DNA of 23,922 nt, from NCBI GenBank assembly GCA_027297825.1, contig JAPUHH010000162.1, positions 1 through 23,922 on the forward strand. Direction: 5' to 3'. Both the position numbers and the translations under genes were made by a program. A model generated the notes under the pieces. That model ran no database searches. It saw only the letters and a list, made by a program, of their open reading frames with translations, and was not told the DNA's origin. How positions within the stretch are numbered: the first letter of the stretch is position 1; the number at the start of each line of letters is the position of its first letter. Positions 7,333 to 14,761 of this stretch are shown here, in pieces. Source of the stretch: Gammaproteobacteria bacterium. GTDB lineage: Bacteria > Pseudomonadota > Gammaproteobacteria > UBA4575.

Positions 7333-9786
7333 ATGCCATTGTTTTTAAAGCTATTACGACTAGTTTTCATCGGATTTATCGGGATGTCCGTCGTTGCGGG
7401 CATCATTGCATTGGGGGCCTATATTTATTTTGCTCCAGGTTTGCCCAGTGTAAGCACGCTAAAAGACGTTGAATTACAAGTACCTCTTAAAGTTTATAGT
7501 CGAGACGGCAAGCTGATTGCTGTATATGGTGAAAAACGCCGCCAACCTCTAACTATCGAGGCATTTCCTCCACCAGTGATCCAGGCTTTTCTGGCCGCGG
7601 AGGATGATCGATTTTTTGATCACCCTGGAGTGGATTATCAAGGCCTCATACGCGCGGCTATTGGTGTTCTTGTGACCGGTGAAAAACGCCAAGGCGGCAG
7701 CACTATTACAATGCAGTTGGCGAGAAATTTCTTTTTGGGTAATGAGCGCACCTATGTGCGCAAGCTTAGGGAGATCATTTTAGCGCTAAGAATTGAACAT
7801 GTGCTGACTAAAAATGAAATCCTTGAACTTTACTTAAATAAAATCTACTTAGGCAATCGTGCTTATGGTGTCGGAGCAGCTGTAGATGTTTACTATGGTT
7901 TGGCGATAGACAAAATCAATCTCGCTCAAGTAGCAATGATTGCTGGCCTGCCTAAAGCCCCTTCGATATACAACCCTATTATAAACGCTGACCGTGCTGT
8001 GCTGCGGCGTAACTACGTTCTCGGCCGTATGCGACAGCTAAATTATATCGATGAAGATTCCTATCAACGTGCTCTAGAAGCACCGGTGACGGCATCGAAA
8101 CACTATCCCCGTGTCGAGGCCGATGCTCCTTACATTGGGGAAATGGCCAGAGCACACATTGTCGATATCTATGGAACCGAAGCCTATAACAAGGGTTATC
8201 GTGTATTTACCACTATCGATACTCGTCTGCAGCAAACCGCTAGCCACGCGCTGGTGAATGGCTTGCTCGCGTACGATCAACGTCATGGTTACCGCGGTCC
8301 AGAATCACGTATCGATAATATTTACCTCCAAGAGAATGAGATTGATTTTGAAAAATTAGATCAAGCATTAAGTGATTTGCCTGAAGTCGGCGGGCTTCTT
8401 ATCCCTGCAATTGTCACAAAAGTTGAAAAACAGAATATCGAAATCTATCTAAGTGCACAGCAAACGGTGGTGATTCCGATTGATAGAGTGAAATGGGCAA
8501 AACTCCACATCAATGAAAATGCAGTAGGCGAAGAGCCTAAAGATTTGACTAAAATATTTGCTCTGGGGGACGTAATTAGAGTTACTGAGGCAGAGCCTCA
8601 GCAGTGGTCTATAAGCCAAATTCCCAAGATTGAGGGTGCGTTGGTGGTGCTGGACCCTCAAAATGGCAGTATTTTAGCTTTGGTGGGTGGCTTTGATTAC
8701 TATCACAGCAAGTTTAATCGCGTCATCCAAGCCAAACGCCAACCGGGTTCCAGTTTTAAACCTTTCATATATTCTGCAGCATTAGAATCGGGGTATACCC
8801 CTGCGAGTATTATTAATGATGCGCCCGTAGTTTATGAAGATGCAGCTTTGGAAGATACTTGGCGTCCTCAAAACTACAGTGGCAAGTTTTTTGGCCCCAC
8901 GAGGTTGCGGGTTGCTTTATATAAATCGCGCAACATGGTGTCGATACGCTTACTCAAAGATATGGGTCTTAGACATACTATGCAACACATCACTAAGTTT
9001 GGATTTGACCCTGAGCAATTGTCGTATGATTTAACCTTAGCTTTAGGTTCCAGCGCAGTCACTCCACTTGAGTTAGCCACCGGCTATGCGGTATTTGCGA
9101 ATGGTGGATATCACATCGAGCCTTATGTAATCGAGCGTATTGAGGATGCTAAAGGCGAGGTTTTATTTCGATCCAGTCCGCTAATGGTTTGTGAAGAAGA
9201 TTGCCAAGCGTTACAGCAGCAAATGGAGCGCGATGGTGCTGAATTAGACAGTGATGACACGGAACCTGTTGCGGCGATGCGTATGGCCAACCGAGTATTG
9301 TCACCGGGAAATGCTTATCAAATGGTAAGTATGATGCAGGATGTCATTCAGCGTGGTACGGGTGTCAAGGCTCGTGATATTGGCCGCAGAGACTTAGCCG
9401 GTAAAACCGGTACTACGAATGATCAGCATGATGCCTGGTTCAGTGGCTTCAATGGTGATTTGGTGGTAACCGCTTGGGTGGGTTTTGATCAGCATAAGCC
9501 ACTTGGTCGGAGGGAAGTGGGCGGTGTGGCGGCATTACCTATTTGGATTGATGTAATGCGAGAGGCGTTGGAAGACAAGCCTGAAAATTCACTTAAGCAG
9601 CCCGACAGTATCGTGACGTTACGCATCGATCCAACTACAGGGCTATTAGTTGATCAAGATAGTCATCAGGGCATTGAAGAAACCTTTCGCGAACAGTATA
9701 TGCCCACTTTAAGTGTAGAATATAATCAGCCAACCCCCTATGAGCTAGGTGGCGAAGCAGCGGAAATCCCAGAACAACTTTTTTGA
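7333..9786 (+). CDS. mrcA: class A penicillin-binding protein 1a
   Basis: PBP1a is a bifunctional inner-membrane enzyme that polymerises lipid II and cross-links peptidoglycan. The 817 residues contain an N-terminal membrane anchor (about 9-33) and a GT51 transglycosylase domain with catalytic Glu90 in EDDRFFDHPG, GGSTITMQLARN at 121-132 and EILELYLNKIYLG. A central OB-like region precedes the transpeptidase domain. That domain has the SxxK motif at Ser473-Lys476 (GSSFKP), SRN at 532-534 and KTG at 691-693. All catalytic motifs are intact. ATG 7333 has TAAGG just upstream. Placement divergent from pilM is the standard gammaproteobacterial arrangement (ponA/mrcA). An uncharacterised gene follows after 19 bases. 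Confidence 0.97.
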   Translation: MPLFLKLLRLVFIGFIGMSVVAGIIALGAYIYFAPGLPSVSTLKDVELQVPLKVYSRDGKLIAVYGEKRRQPLTIEAFPPPVIQAFLAAEDDRFFDHPGVDYQGLIRAAIGVLVTGEKRQGGSTITMQLARNFFLGNERTYVRKLREIILALRIEHVLTKNEILELYLNKIYLGNRAYGVGAAVDVYYGLAIDKINLAQVAMIAGLPKAPSIYNPIINADRAVLRRNYVLGRMRQLNYIDEDSYQRALEAPVTASKHYPRVEADAPYIGEMARAHIVDIYGTEAYNKGYRVFTTIDTRLQQTASHALVNGLLAYDQRHGYRGPESRIDNIYLQENEIDFEKLDQALSDLPEVGGLLIPAIVTKVEKQNIEIYLSAQQTVVIPIDRVKWAKLHINENAVGEEPKDLTKIFALGDVIRVTEAEPQQWSISQIPKIEGALVVLDPQNGSILALVGGFDYYHSKFNRVIQAKRQPGSSFKPFIYSAALESGYTPASIINDAPVVYEDAALEDTWRPQNYSGKFFGPTRLRVALYKSRNMVSIRLLKDMGLRHTMQHITKFGFDPEQLSYDLTLALGSSAVTPLELATGYAVFANGGYHIEPYVIERIEDAKGEVLFRSSPLMVCEEDCQALQQQMERDGAELDSDDTEPVAAMRMANRVLSPGNAYQMVSMMQDVIQRGTGVKARDIGRRDLAGKTGTTNDQHDAWFSGFNGDLVVTAWVGFDQHKPLGRREVGGVAALPIWIDVMREALEDKPENSLKQPDSIVTLRIDPTTGLLVDQDSHQGIEETFREQYMPTLSVEYNQPTPYELGGEAAEIPEQLF

Positions 9787-9805
9787 TAACAACTCATACA
9801 TAGCA

Positions 9806-10417
9806 ATGAGCTTAAAACAAGGTGATCGTCTTCGTGAAATTTTGGCCTCAGAAGCCGCTAAGATAATTACTACTGAAGGCATACGAGACTTTCAACAAGC
9901 AAAGCGCAAGGCCAGTGAGCGTATTGGCAATTCTGACCATGGGTCATTGCCGAGCAACTACGAAATTGAACGTGCGATCTCATCTATTCATAACACCTTT
10001 TCGCTTGATTATGATGCGTTACTGACAGAGATGCGCAGTATTGCACTAACGGTAATGCTCTGGCTTACAAAATTTTCCCCCTATTTAGTGGGACCTGTTC
10101 TAGAAGGTACCGCAAACGAAAACACACCAATTAGCTTGCATATTTCATGCGATACGGTTGAGGAAGTAATCGAAGCTTTGCAATTTAGGGGTCTTGATTA
10201 CAGAATTGAAGAGCGGTGCTTTAAACAAAGCAAGGATTTTATATATCTGTCTACATTAATATTTTGCGAGCAAAGATGTGAGATCGCTGCGACTGTATTT
10301 ACCTTGCGTCAGCAACATCAACATCTTAAGAGCAAAAGCCAAAATGGCAGTATGCAAAGAATGAATATAAAAGCGCTAACGAATTTGCTTAATCAGGCTG
10401 ATGAAAGGCCGGGCTGA
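9806..10417 (+). CDS. uncharacterised protein, possible degenerate nucleotidyltransferase fold
   Basis: The function is unknown. Start ATG 9806 gives 203 residues beginning MSLKQGDRLREILASEAA, 19 bases after the PBP1a stop. A start at 9749 would overlap that gene by 38 bases and add an unconvincing tail. The N-terminal half is helical and charged (EGIRDFQQAKRKASERIG; LPSNYEIERAISSI). The C-terminal half contains FSPYLVGPVLEGTANENTPI followed by SLHIS. This resembles the glycine-plus-acidic loop of polymerase-beta-type nucleotidyltransferases but lacks the DxD metal residues. I recall similar proteins of about 200 residues in other proteobacteria without known activity, and this resemblance is from memory. 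No signal peptide or membrane segment is visible. It is probably cotranscribed with the PBP1a gene. Its last 29 bases overlap the 3' end of hemE on the other strand. Confidence 0.8.
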   Translation: MSLKQGDRLREILASEAAKIITTEGIRDFQQAKRKASERIGNSDHGSLPSNYEIERAISSIHNTFSLDYDALLTEMRSIALTVMLWLTKFSPYLVGPVLEGTANENTPISLHISCDTVEEVIEALQFRGLDYRIEERCFKQSKDFIYLSTLIFCEQRCEIAATVFTLRQQHQHLKSKSQNGSMQRMNIKALTNLLNQADERPG

Positions 10418-11459
10418 ATTCTCTAACGGCATCAACTAAGACAGCAACCTTATCGGGATCAACAAACTGTTGTATGCCATGTCCCAAGTTAAAGACATGC
10501 CCGTTACCCTTGCCAAACTTGTCGAGTACCTTTTTAACTTCTGTACGGATGGTGTCATCCGTGCCATAAAGAATGGTGGGATCTAAATTTCCTTGCAGCG
10601 CAACTTTATCGCCGATTGATGCACGTGCGTGATCAATTTCAGTGGTCCAATCTAATCCCACAGCATGGCATCCCGTTGCCGCAATTTCTGGCAACCAAGT
10701 TCCCCCGCCTTTAGTAAATAAAATGATCGGAACTTCAACAGCCGTTTTATGCTGTAAAAGCTTGTTAACAATTTGCTGCATAGGCGCCAGCGAGTACTTA
10801 AGATAAGCCTCACGTGACAATACACCGCCCCAAGTGTCAAATATCATCAGTGCTTGGGCGCCCGCATCTATTTGTGCAGTTAGATATGCGCTGATTGATG
10901 CACTTAATATTTCGAGTAAGCGCTCTAGCATCTGTGGCTCTTTATAGAGCATAGTTTTAATCTTGCGAAACTCTTTGCTGGTTTGGCCTTCGACCATATA
11001 CGTTGCAAGAGTCCAGGGGCTTCCAGAAAAACCAATCAATGGCACACGTCCATTTAGTTGTTGCCTTATTAAACGCACTGCATCAAATACATATTCCAGC
11101 TCGTTTATGGGCTCGAGTTCTGCAATGCGGTCAATATCGTTTGCATTGGTGATTGGATGGGTGAATCTTGGGCCTTCGCCCTCACTAAATTGCAAACCCA
11201 ACCCCATCGCATCAGGAATCGTTAAGATATCGGAAAACAGAATCGCCGCATCGAATTCGTAACGCTCTAGAGGTTGCAGGGTTACCTCGCAAGCAAGTTC
11301 TGGAGTTTTACATAGGGTTAAAAAATCCCCAGCACGCTTTCGAGTGGCACGGTACTCAGGCAGATACCGACCGGCTTGACGCATAATCCAAACAGGCGTG
11401 CGTTCAACTGGTTGCTGTAAGAGTGCGCGTATAAATAAATCGTTTTGTAGCGCAGGCAT
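10389..11459 (-). CDS. hemE: uroporphyrinogen decarboxylase
   Basis: HemE decarboxylates the four acetate side chains of uroporphyrinogen III to give coproporphyrinogen III, a cytoplasmic step of heme synthesis. The 356-residue product matches the family length. Signature 1, PVWIMRQAGRYLPEYR, is at residues 22-37, with the Arg residues that bind substrate carboxylates. Signature 2 is GFSGSPWTLATYMVEG. FDTWGGVLS and NLGHGIQQFVDP near the C-terminus carry further conserved residues. Start ATG 11459 lies 15 bases after the yqeY stop, suggesting cotranscription with rpsU-yqeY, though the Shine-Dalgarno is weak. The 3' end overlaps the upstream convergent gene by 29 bases, and no terminator is visible. 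Confidence 0.97.
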   Translation of the reverse strand: MPALQNDLFIRALLQQPVERTPVWIMRQAGRYLPEYRATRKRAGDFLTLCKTPELACEVTLQPLERYEFDAAILFSDILTIPDAMGLGLQFSEGEGPRFTHPITNANDIDRIAELEPINELEYVFDAVRLIRQQLNGRVPLIGFSGSPWTLATYMVEGQTSKEFRKIKTMLYKEPQMLERLLEILSASISAYLTAQIDAGAQALMIFDTWGGVLSREAYLKYSLAPMQQIVNKLLQHKTAVEVPIILFTKGGGTWLPEIAATGCHAVGLDWTTEIDHARASIGDKVALQGNLDPTILYGTDDTIRTEVKKVLDKFGKGNGHVFNLGHGIQQFVDPDKVAVLVDAVREFSPAFHQPD

Positions 11460-11474
11460 GTAGTGGTCAATAGG

Positions 11475-11924
11475 CTACGAGTTTAATGCGGCTTTAATTG
11501 TTGCGCTGACTTTGCCCATATCCGCTCGGCCAGCGATTTTGGGTTTGAGAATTCCCATCACCTTACCCATATCCTTAATGCTTGCAGCGCCAGAGGTAGA
11601 CAATGCTTCAGCAATAAACTTTTCAATTTCAGCATCACTTAGGGCTTCAGGTAGGTACTCACCGATTATCTTTAGTTCTGCTAATTCAATATCAGTTAGA
11701 TCTTGGCGATTTGCTTTCTCGAAGTGCGTAATAGACTCACGGCGTTGTTTTTGCATTTTTGTCAGCACAGCAATGATGTCCTGATCAGATAACTCGTTGC
11801 GTGTATCCACTTCAAGCTGCTTAACCGCTGCAAGAATCAAGCGAATGGTTAGCAGACGTGATTTCTCACCAGCGCGCATGGCAGACTTCATGTCTTCGGT
11901 AAGCTTGTCTTTTAAATCAGACAT
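11475..11924 (-). CDS. yqeY: GatB/YqeY domain protein
   Basis: This is a small cytoplasmic protein of the YqeY family, related to the tail domain of the tRNA-dependent amidotransferase subunit GatB. A tRNA-related role is generally inferred but not established. The 149-residue length is typical. The sequence shows the family pattern: an N-terminal helical part with KSRLLTIRLILAAVKQLEVD, the RRESITHFEKANRQDL segment, EYLPEALSDAEIEKFI, and a C-terminal part with DMGKVMGILKPKIAGRADM. It lies 39 bases after rpsU and 15 bases ahead of hemE. The rpsU-yqeY pairing is common in gammaproteobacteria. No clear ribosome-binding site is seen. Confidence 0.95.
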   Translation of the reverse strand: MSDLKDKLTEDMKSAMRAGEKSRLLTIRLILAAVKQLEVDTRNELSDQDIIAVLTKMQKQRRESITHFEKANRQDLTDIELAELKIIGEYLPEALSDAEIEKFIAEALSTSGAASIKDMGKVMGILKPKIAGRADMGKVSATIKAALNS

Positions 11925-11963
11925 ATTGTAGGACAGACACCAGAAGGTGTGTTTAAGATTTGC

Positions 11964-12179
11964 TTAGTATAAGCGACGACGACGCAAACTGGTACGCGCT
12001 ACACGTTTTTGGTTGCGTTTAACGGCAGCCGCAGCTTTGCGTTTACGAATTTCGGTTGGCTTTTCATAGCTTTCACGTCGGCGTACTTCGGTAACCGTAC
12101 CGGCTTTTTCGCAAGAACGACGAAAGCGTCGTAGGGCGAAATCAAAAGGCTCGTTTTCTTTTACACGTACACCAGGCAT
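11964..12179 (-). CDS. rpsU: 30S ribosomal protein S21
   Basis: S21 is a small basic protein of the 30S subunit near the mRNA exit side, important for translation initiation. The 71-residue product starts MPGVRVKENEPFDFALRRF, the typical N-terminus, and is rich in Arg/Lys throughout, ending RTSLRRRRLY, as gammaproteobacterial S21 does. It is the first gene of rpsU-yqeY-hemE and has a well-formed promoter about 50 bases upstream. In many relatives rpsU leads into dnaG and rpoD. Here hemE follows instead. Confidence 0.98.
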   Translation of the reverse strand: MPGVRVKENEPFDFALRRFRRSCEKAGTVTEVRRRESYEKPTEIRKRKAAAAVKRNQKRVARTSLRRRRLY

Positions 12180-12229
12180 ATGAATCCAATTACTGTTGAG
12201 TTAAGTTACTCGTAGAAAAAAGAGACGCG

Positions 12230-12257
12230 ATTATACCGACAGTCCCCCATAATTCAA
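12230..12257 (-). promoter_or_regulatory. sigma-70 promoter of rpsU
   Basis: Read leftwards the strand has TTGAAT (12257-12252), a 16-base spacer and a perfect TATAAT (12235-12230). Transcription should begin near 12223, about 43 bases before the rpsU ATG. The position and the consensus -10 make this the best promoter call in the window. Confidence 0.72.
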
Positions 12258-12353
12258 ATGATTAACTCGATAAACCGTACAAAAGGGCATAAATGCATAG
12301 AAATACACTCTCGATAGACGGGCTAGCCACTAAATTCACGTCATAATGCGCCG

Positions 12354-13364
12354 ATGCGAGTACTTGGTATTGAAACATCATGCGATGAAACGGCGGTCGC
12401 CATTATTTGTGAAAAACAAGGATTGCTGGCCAATCATATTTATTCCCAAATCGCGCTGCATAACGAATATGGCGGTGTGGTGCCCGAGCTGGCTTCACGC
12501 GACCATATCCGCAAGCTGGCTCCCCTAATACAAGAGGCTCTATCAGATGCTGATGTTTCCTTGTCACGCGATATAGATGCTGTGGCGTATACCTCAGGCC
12601 CTGGATTAATGGGCGCTCTATTAGTAGGCGCGGGTTTAGGCAGAAGTTTGGCTTGGGCAAGTAATAAGCCTGCCATTGCTGTGCATCATATGGAGGCCCA
12701 TTTACTGGCACCTTTATTGGAAAACGTTGCGCCAGAGTACCCCTATGTAGCCCTACTGGTTTCAGGTGGACATACTTTACTGGTGGAGGTATTAGAGGTC
12801 GGTAAATACAAGGTTCTTGGTGAAAGCTTGGATGATGCGGTAGGAGAGGCTTTCGATAAAGTAGCACAGATGCTGGGTCTTGAGTATCCCGGTGGGCCGC
12901 AAATTGCTCAATGGGCATTGCGTGGTGACCCTAATCGCTTTAACTTCCCTCGGCCAATGATCGATCGCCCGGGATTAGATTTTAGTTTTAGCGGTTTGAA
13001 GACGCATGTGCTTAACACTCTCAAAAGCTTGACTAAAATAGATGGCCAAGCTCGAGCCGATATTGCCCGTGCGTTTGAAGATGCCGTGGTGGATACGCTC
13101 AGTATTAAGTCGGTGCGTGCAGTGACAGCTACCAAAGCTAAGTCCTTAGTCGTTGCAGGAGGCGTTGGTGCAAATCAAAAACTGCGGGAGCAATTAACCC
13201 GACAACTTGAAAAGCAAAACGTGACAGCTTTTTATCCTGCTACAGAATTTTGTACCGATAACGCGGCCATGGTTGCACAGCTTGGGTTATTGCGATTACG
13301 TAGCGGTTTTTGCGAGCCTATGCAAATACGTGTTCAACCGCGTTGGTCACTAGAAGGCATTTAA
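12354..13364 (+). CDS. tsaD: tRNA N6-threonylcarbamoyladenosine transferase TsaD
   Basis: TsaD transfers the threonylcarbamoyl group to A37 of tRNAs that read ANN codons, working with TsaB and TsaE. The 336-residue product has the normal length and ASKHA fold signatures: ETSCDETAVAI (7-17) as phosphate 1 motif, metal-binding His111 and His115 in HHMEAH, VSGGHTLLV, and VAGGVGANQKLR with CTDNAAMVA near the C-terminus. ATG 12354 is the first plausible start and matches the canonical MRVLGIETSCDET opening. No Shine-Dalgarno is present, and a CATAAT hexamer at 12342-12347 is close enough to be a -10 element for a leaderless message. The gene is divergent from rpsU, as is common, and converges on plsY with a 17-base gap. 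Confidence 0.97.
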   Translation: MRVLGIETSCDETAVAIICEKQGLLANHIYSQIALHNEYGGVVPELASRDHIRKLAPLIQEALSDADVSLSRDIDAVAYTSGPGLMGALLVGAGLGRSLAWASNKPAIAVHHMEAHLLAPLLENVAPEYPYVALLVSGGHTLLVEVLEVGKYKVLGESLDDAVGEAFDKVAQMLGLEYPGGPQIAQWALRGDPNRFNFPRPMIDRPGLDFSFSGLKTHVLNTLKSLTKIDGQARADIARAFEDAVVDTLSIKSVRAVTATKAKSLVVAGGVGANQKLREQLTRQLEKQNVTAFYPATEFCTDNAAMVAQLGLLRLRSGFCEPMQIRVQPRWSLEGI

Positions 13365-13381
13365 TTAGAGAATACATTTGG

Positions 13382-13990
13382 TTAGCTTTTCCCTAATTTT
13401 GATTCATTGCCGGAGAGCAAATTACTAATATTGTTGCGATGCCGCCAAAAAACAAATAGTGCAATTATTGTGAGCATCACAAGCTCCAAAATTCTGAATT
13501 GTAATAACCAAGCTATTATGGGCATTAGAGCGGTTGCGGTTAAAGCTGCAAGTGAAGAGTATCTAAACAATAAAGCCACCACTAACCACACCACAATCCA
13601 AGCGATTCCTAACATCCAATCTAATCCGAGTAATACACCTAATGTTGTGGCTACCCCCTTGCCACCTTTGAAGCGATAATAGATTGGATACAGATGTCCC
13701 AATAGTGCAGCTAAACCAACTGCAGCAATTAAATATTCGCTACCAATGAAGGTACTAGCAAAGGACATTGGGATGAAGCCTTTTAGCAGGTCGCCTAATA
13801 AAGTAATCGCCGCTGCAAATTTATTGCCCGTGCGTAATACGTTTGTGGCCCCTGGGTTGCCAGATCCTAAAGCACGGGGATCAGGTAAATTCATAGATTG
13901 GCTGACTAAAATTGCGCTATTAATCGAACCAAGCAAATAGGCAGCAATAACAAATAAAATTTGAAATGTAGTAGTGTCTAAGAGATTCAT
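13382..13990 (-). CDS. plsY: acyl-phosphate:glycerol-3-phosphate acyltransferase
   Basis: PlsY is an integral inner-membrane enzyme that acylates glycerol 3-phosphate from acyl phosphate, the first step of phospholipid synthesis. The 202-residue protein is strongly hydrophobic, with about five membrane segments. It carries the conserved loops GSINSAI (21-27), GSGNPGATN (42-50) and KGGKGVATT (108-116), which contain the substrate-binding and catalytic residues. ATG 13990-13988 is the only sensible start, because the next methionine is residue 33, beyond the first helix. This start codon shares the CATG tetranucleotide with the bioH start on the other strand. The 3' end faces tsaD across 17 bases. 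folB, often next to plsY in relatives, is not here. Confidence 0.96.
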   Translation of the reverse strand: MNLLDTTTFQILFVIAAYLLGSINSAILVSQSMNLPDPRALGSGNPGATNVLRTGNKFAAAITLLGDLLKGFIPMSFASTFIGSEYLIAAVGLAALLGHLYPIYYRFKGGKGVATTLGVLLGLDWMLGIAWIVVWLVVALLFRYSSLAALTATALMPIIAWLLQFRILELVMLTIIALFVFWRHRNNISNLLSGNESKLGKS

Positions 13991-14759
13991 GGTGTTGAAA
14001 TTACATATCTCAAAATTTGGCCAAGGTCCTAATCTTGCATTGTTGCATGGATGGGGTTCGAGTTCGAAAATATGGCAACCCTTGATTGCTCAGCTAAGTA
14101 ATACATTTCAAGTTTGGTGTGTAGATCTTCCAGGACATGGCGACAGTCACGCAGTTAAGTGGGATTGTAGCTCGGAACAGGGAGTAGAGATGTTGGCTAA
14201 TAGCTTGCCCCAAACTTTTTCAATAGTGGGTTGGTCGTTGGGCGGGCTTGCTGCACAATTATTAGCTAAACAATTTCCGCAGCGCATTACTAAATTGATG
14301 CTGATATCCAGCACCCCAAAATTTGTAGCCAGCAGGCAATGGCCGCATGGCATGCAAGAAAATACCTTTATAAATTTTTCTCAGCAATACTTAAAAGCGC
14401 CGCAACAAACGTTGCAAAAATTTTGTGCCCTACAAGTGTTAAACTCTAATTCGGCTAAGCAGACCTTATCTGTTTTAGTTAGGGCCTTATCCAATCAGCG
14501 AAAGCATACAGAAAAAATTCACTGGGGCTTGCGTTGGTTGGAAGAGATAGATCTGCGTACAAATGCAATCCTGCGCGCATTTCCTATTGATTTATTGCAT
14601 GGTGAGAGCGATAAAGTGTCGTCCATAGATGCGGCTGAGCAGATGGCAGCTAGCTGGGAAAACACCAAGCTAGCACGGGTAAAACATGCAGGCCACGCGC
14701 CATTTATTTCGCATCCCAACGATTTTTTGCAGTGGATTGAGCGTGGTATCCAACATTAA
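13989..14759 (+). CDS. bioH: pimeloyl-ACP methyl ester esterase BioH
   Basis: BioH hydrolyses pimeloyl-ACP methyl ester, ending the BioC-BioH pathway that makes the pimelate moiety of biotin. Starting at ATG 13989 gives 256 residues. The alpha/beta-hydrolase landmarks are the oxyanion-region LLHGWG (18-23), DLPGHGDS (46-53) and the nucleophile elbow GWSLGG with Ser83. Asp208 in HGESDKV and His236 in HAGHAPF complete the triad. These positions are one off the E. coli BioH triad (82/207/235). AAGAG four to five bases upstream supports this start over GTG 13974. The bioC ATG follows two bases after the stop. Pairing with bioC makes the specific call strong. Confidence 0.95.
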   Translation: MVLKLHISKFGQGPNLALLHGWGSSSKIWQPLIAQLSNTFQVWCVDLPGHGDSHAVKWDCSSEQGVEMLANSLPQTFSIVGWSLGGLAAQLLAKQFPQRITKLMLISSTPKFVASRQWPHGMQENTFINFSQQYLKAPQQTLQKFCALQVLNSNSAKQTLSVLVRALSNQRKHTEKIHWGLRWLEEIDLRTNAILRAFPIDLLHGESDKVSSIDAAEQMAASWENTKLARVKHAGHAPFISHPNDFLQWIERGIQH

Positions 14760-14761
14760 TA

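Noticed and set aside
7150..7348. 81-codon rightward frame (7103-7348) across the pilM-ponA gap
   Set aside because: It begins inside pilM on the other strand, crosses the AT-rich promoter region and has no ribosome-binding site or recognisable domain.
9749..9805. Extended start for the uncharacterised gene after ponA
   Set aside because: It would overlap the PBP1a coding end by 38 bases and add a lysine/asparagine-rich tail. ATG 9806 lies just after the stop and gives a natural N-terminus.
11937..11950. Small ACACC/GGTGT hairpin between rpsU and yqeY
   Set aside because: The stem has only five base pairs and no T run in either direction, which is too weak to call a terminator or attenuator.
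12403..12918. 171-codon open frame on the leftward strand within tsaD
   Set aside because: It is fully inside the strongly conserved tsaD gene, is rich in Pro, His and Arg as antisense shadows often are, and shows no recognisable domain.
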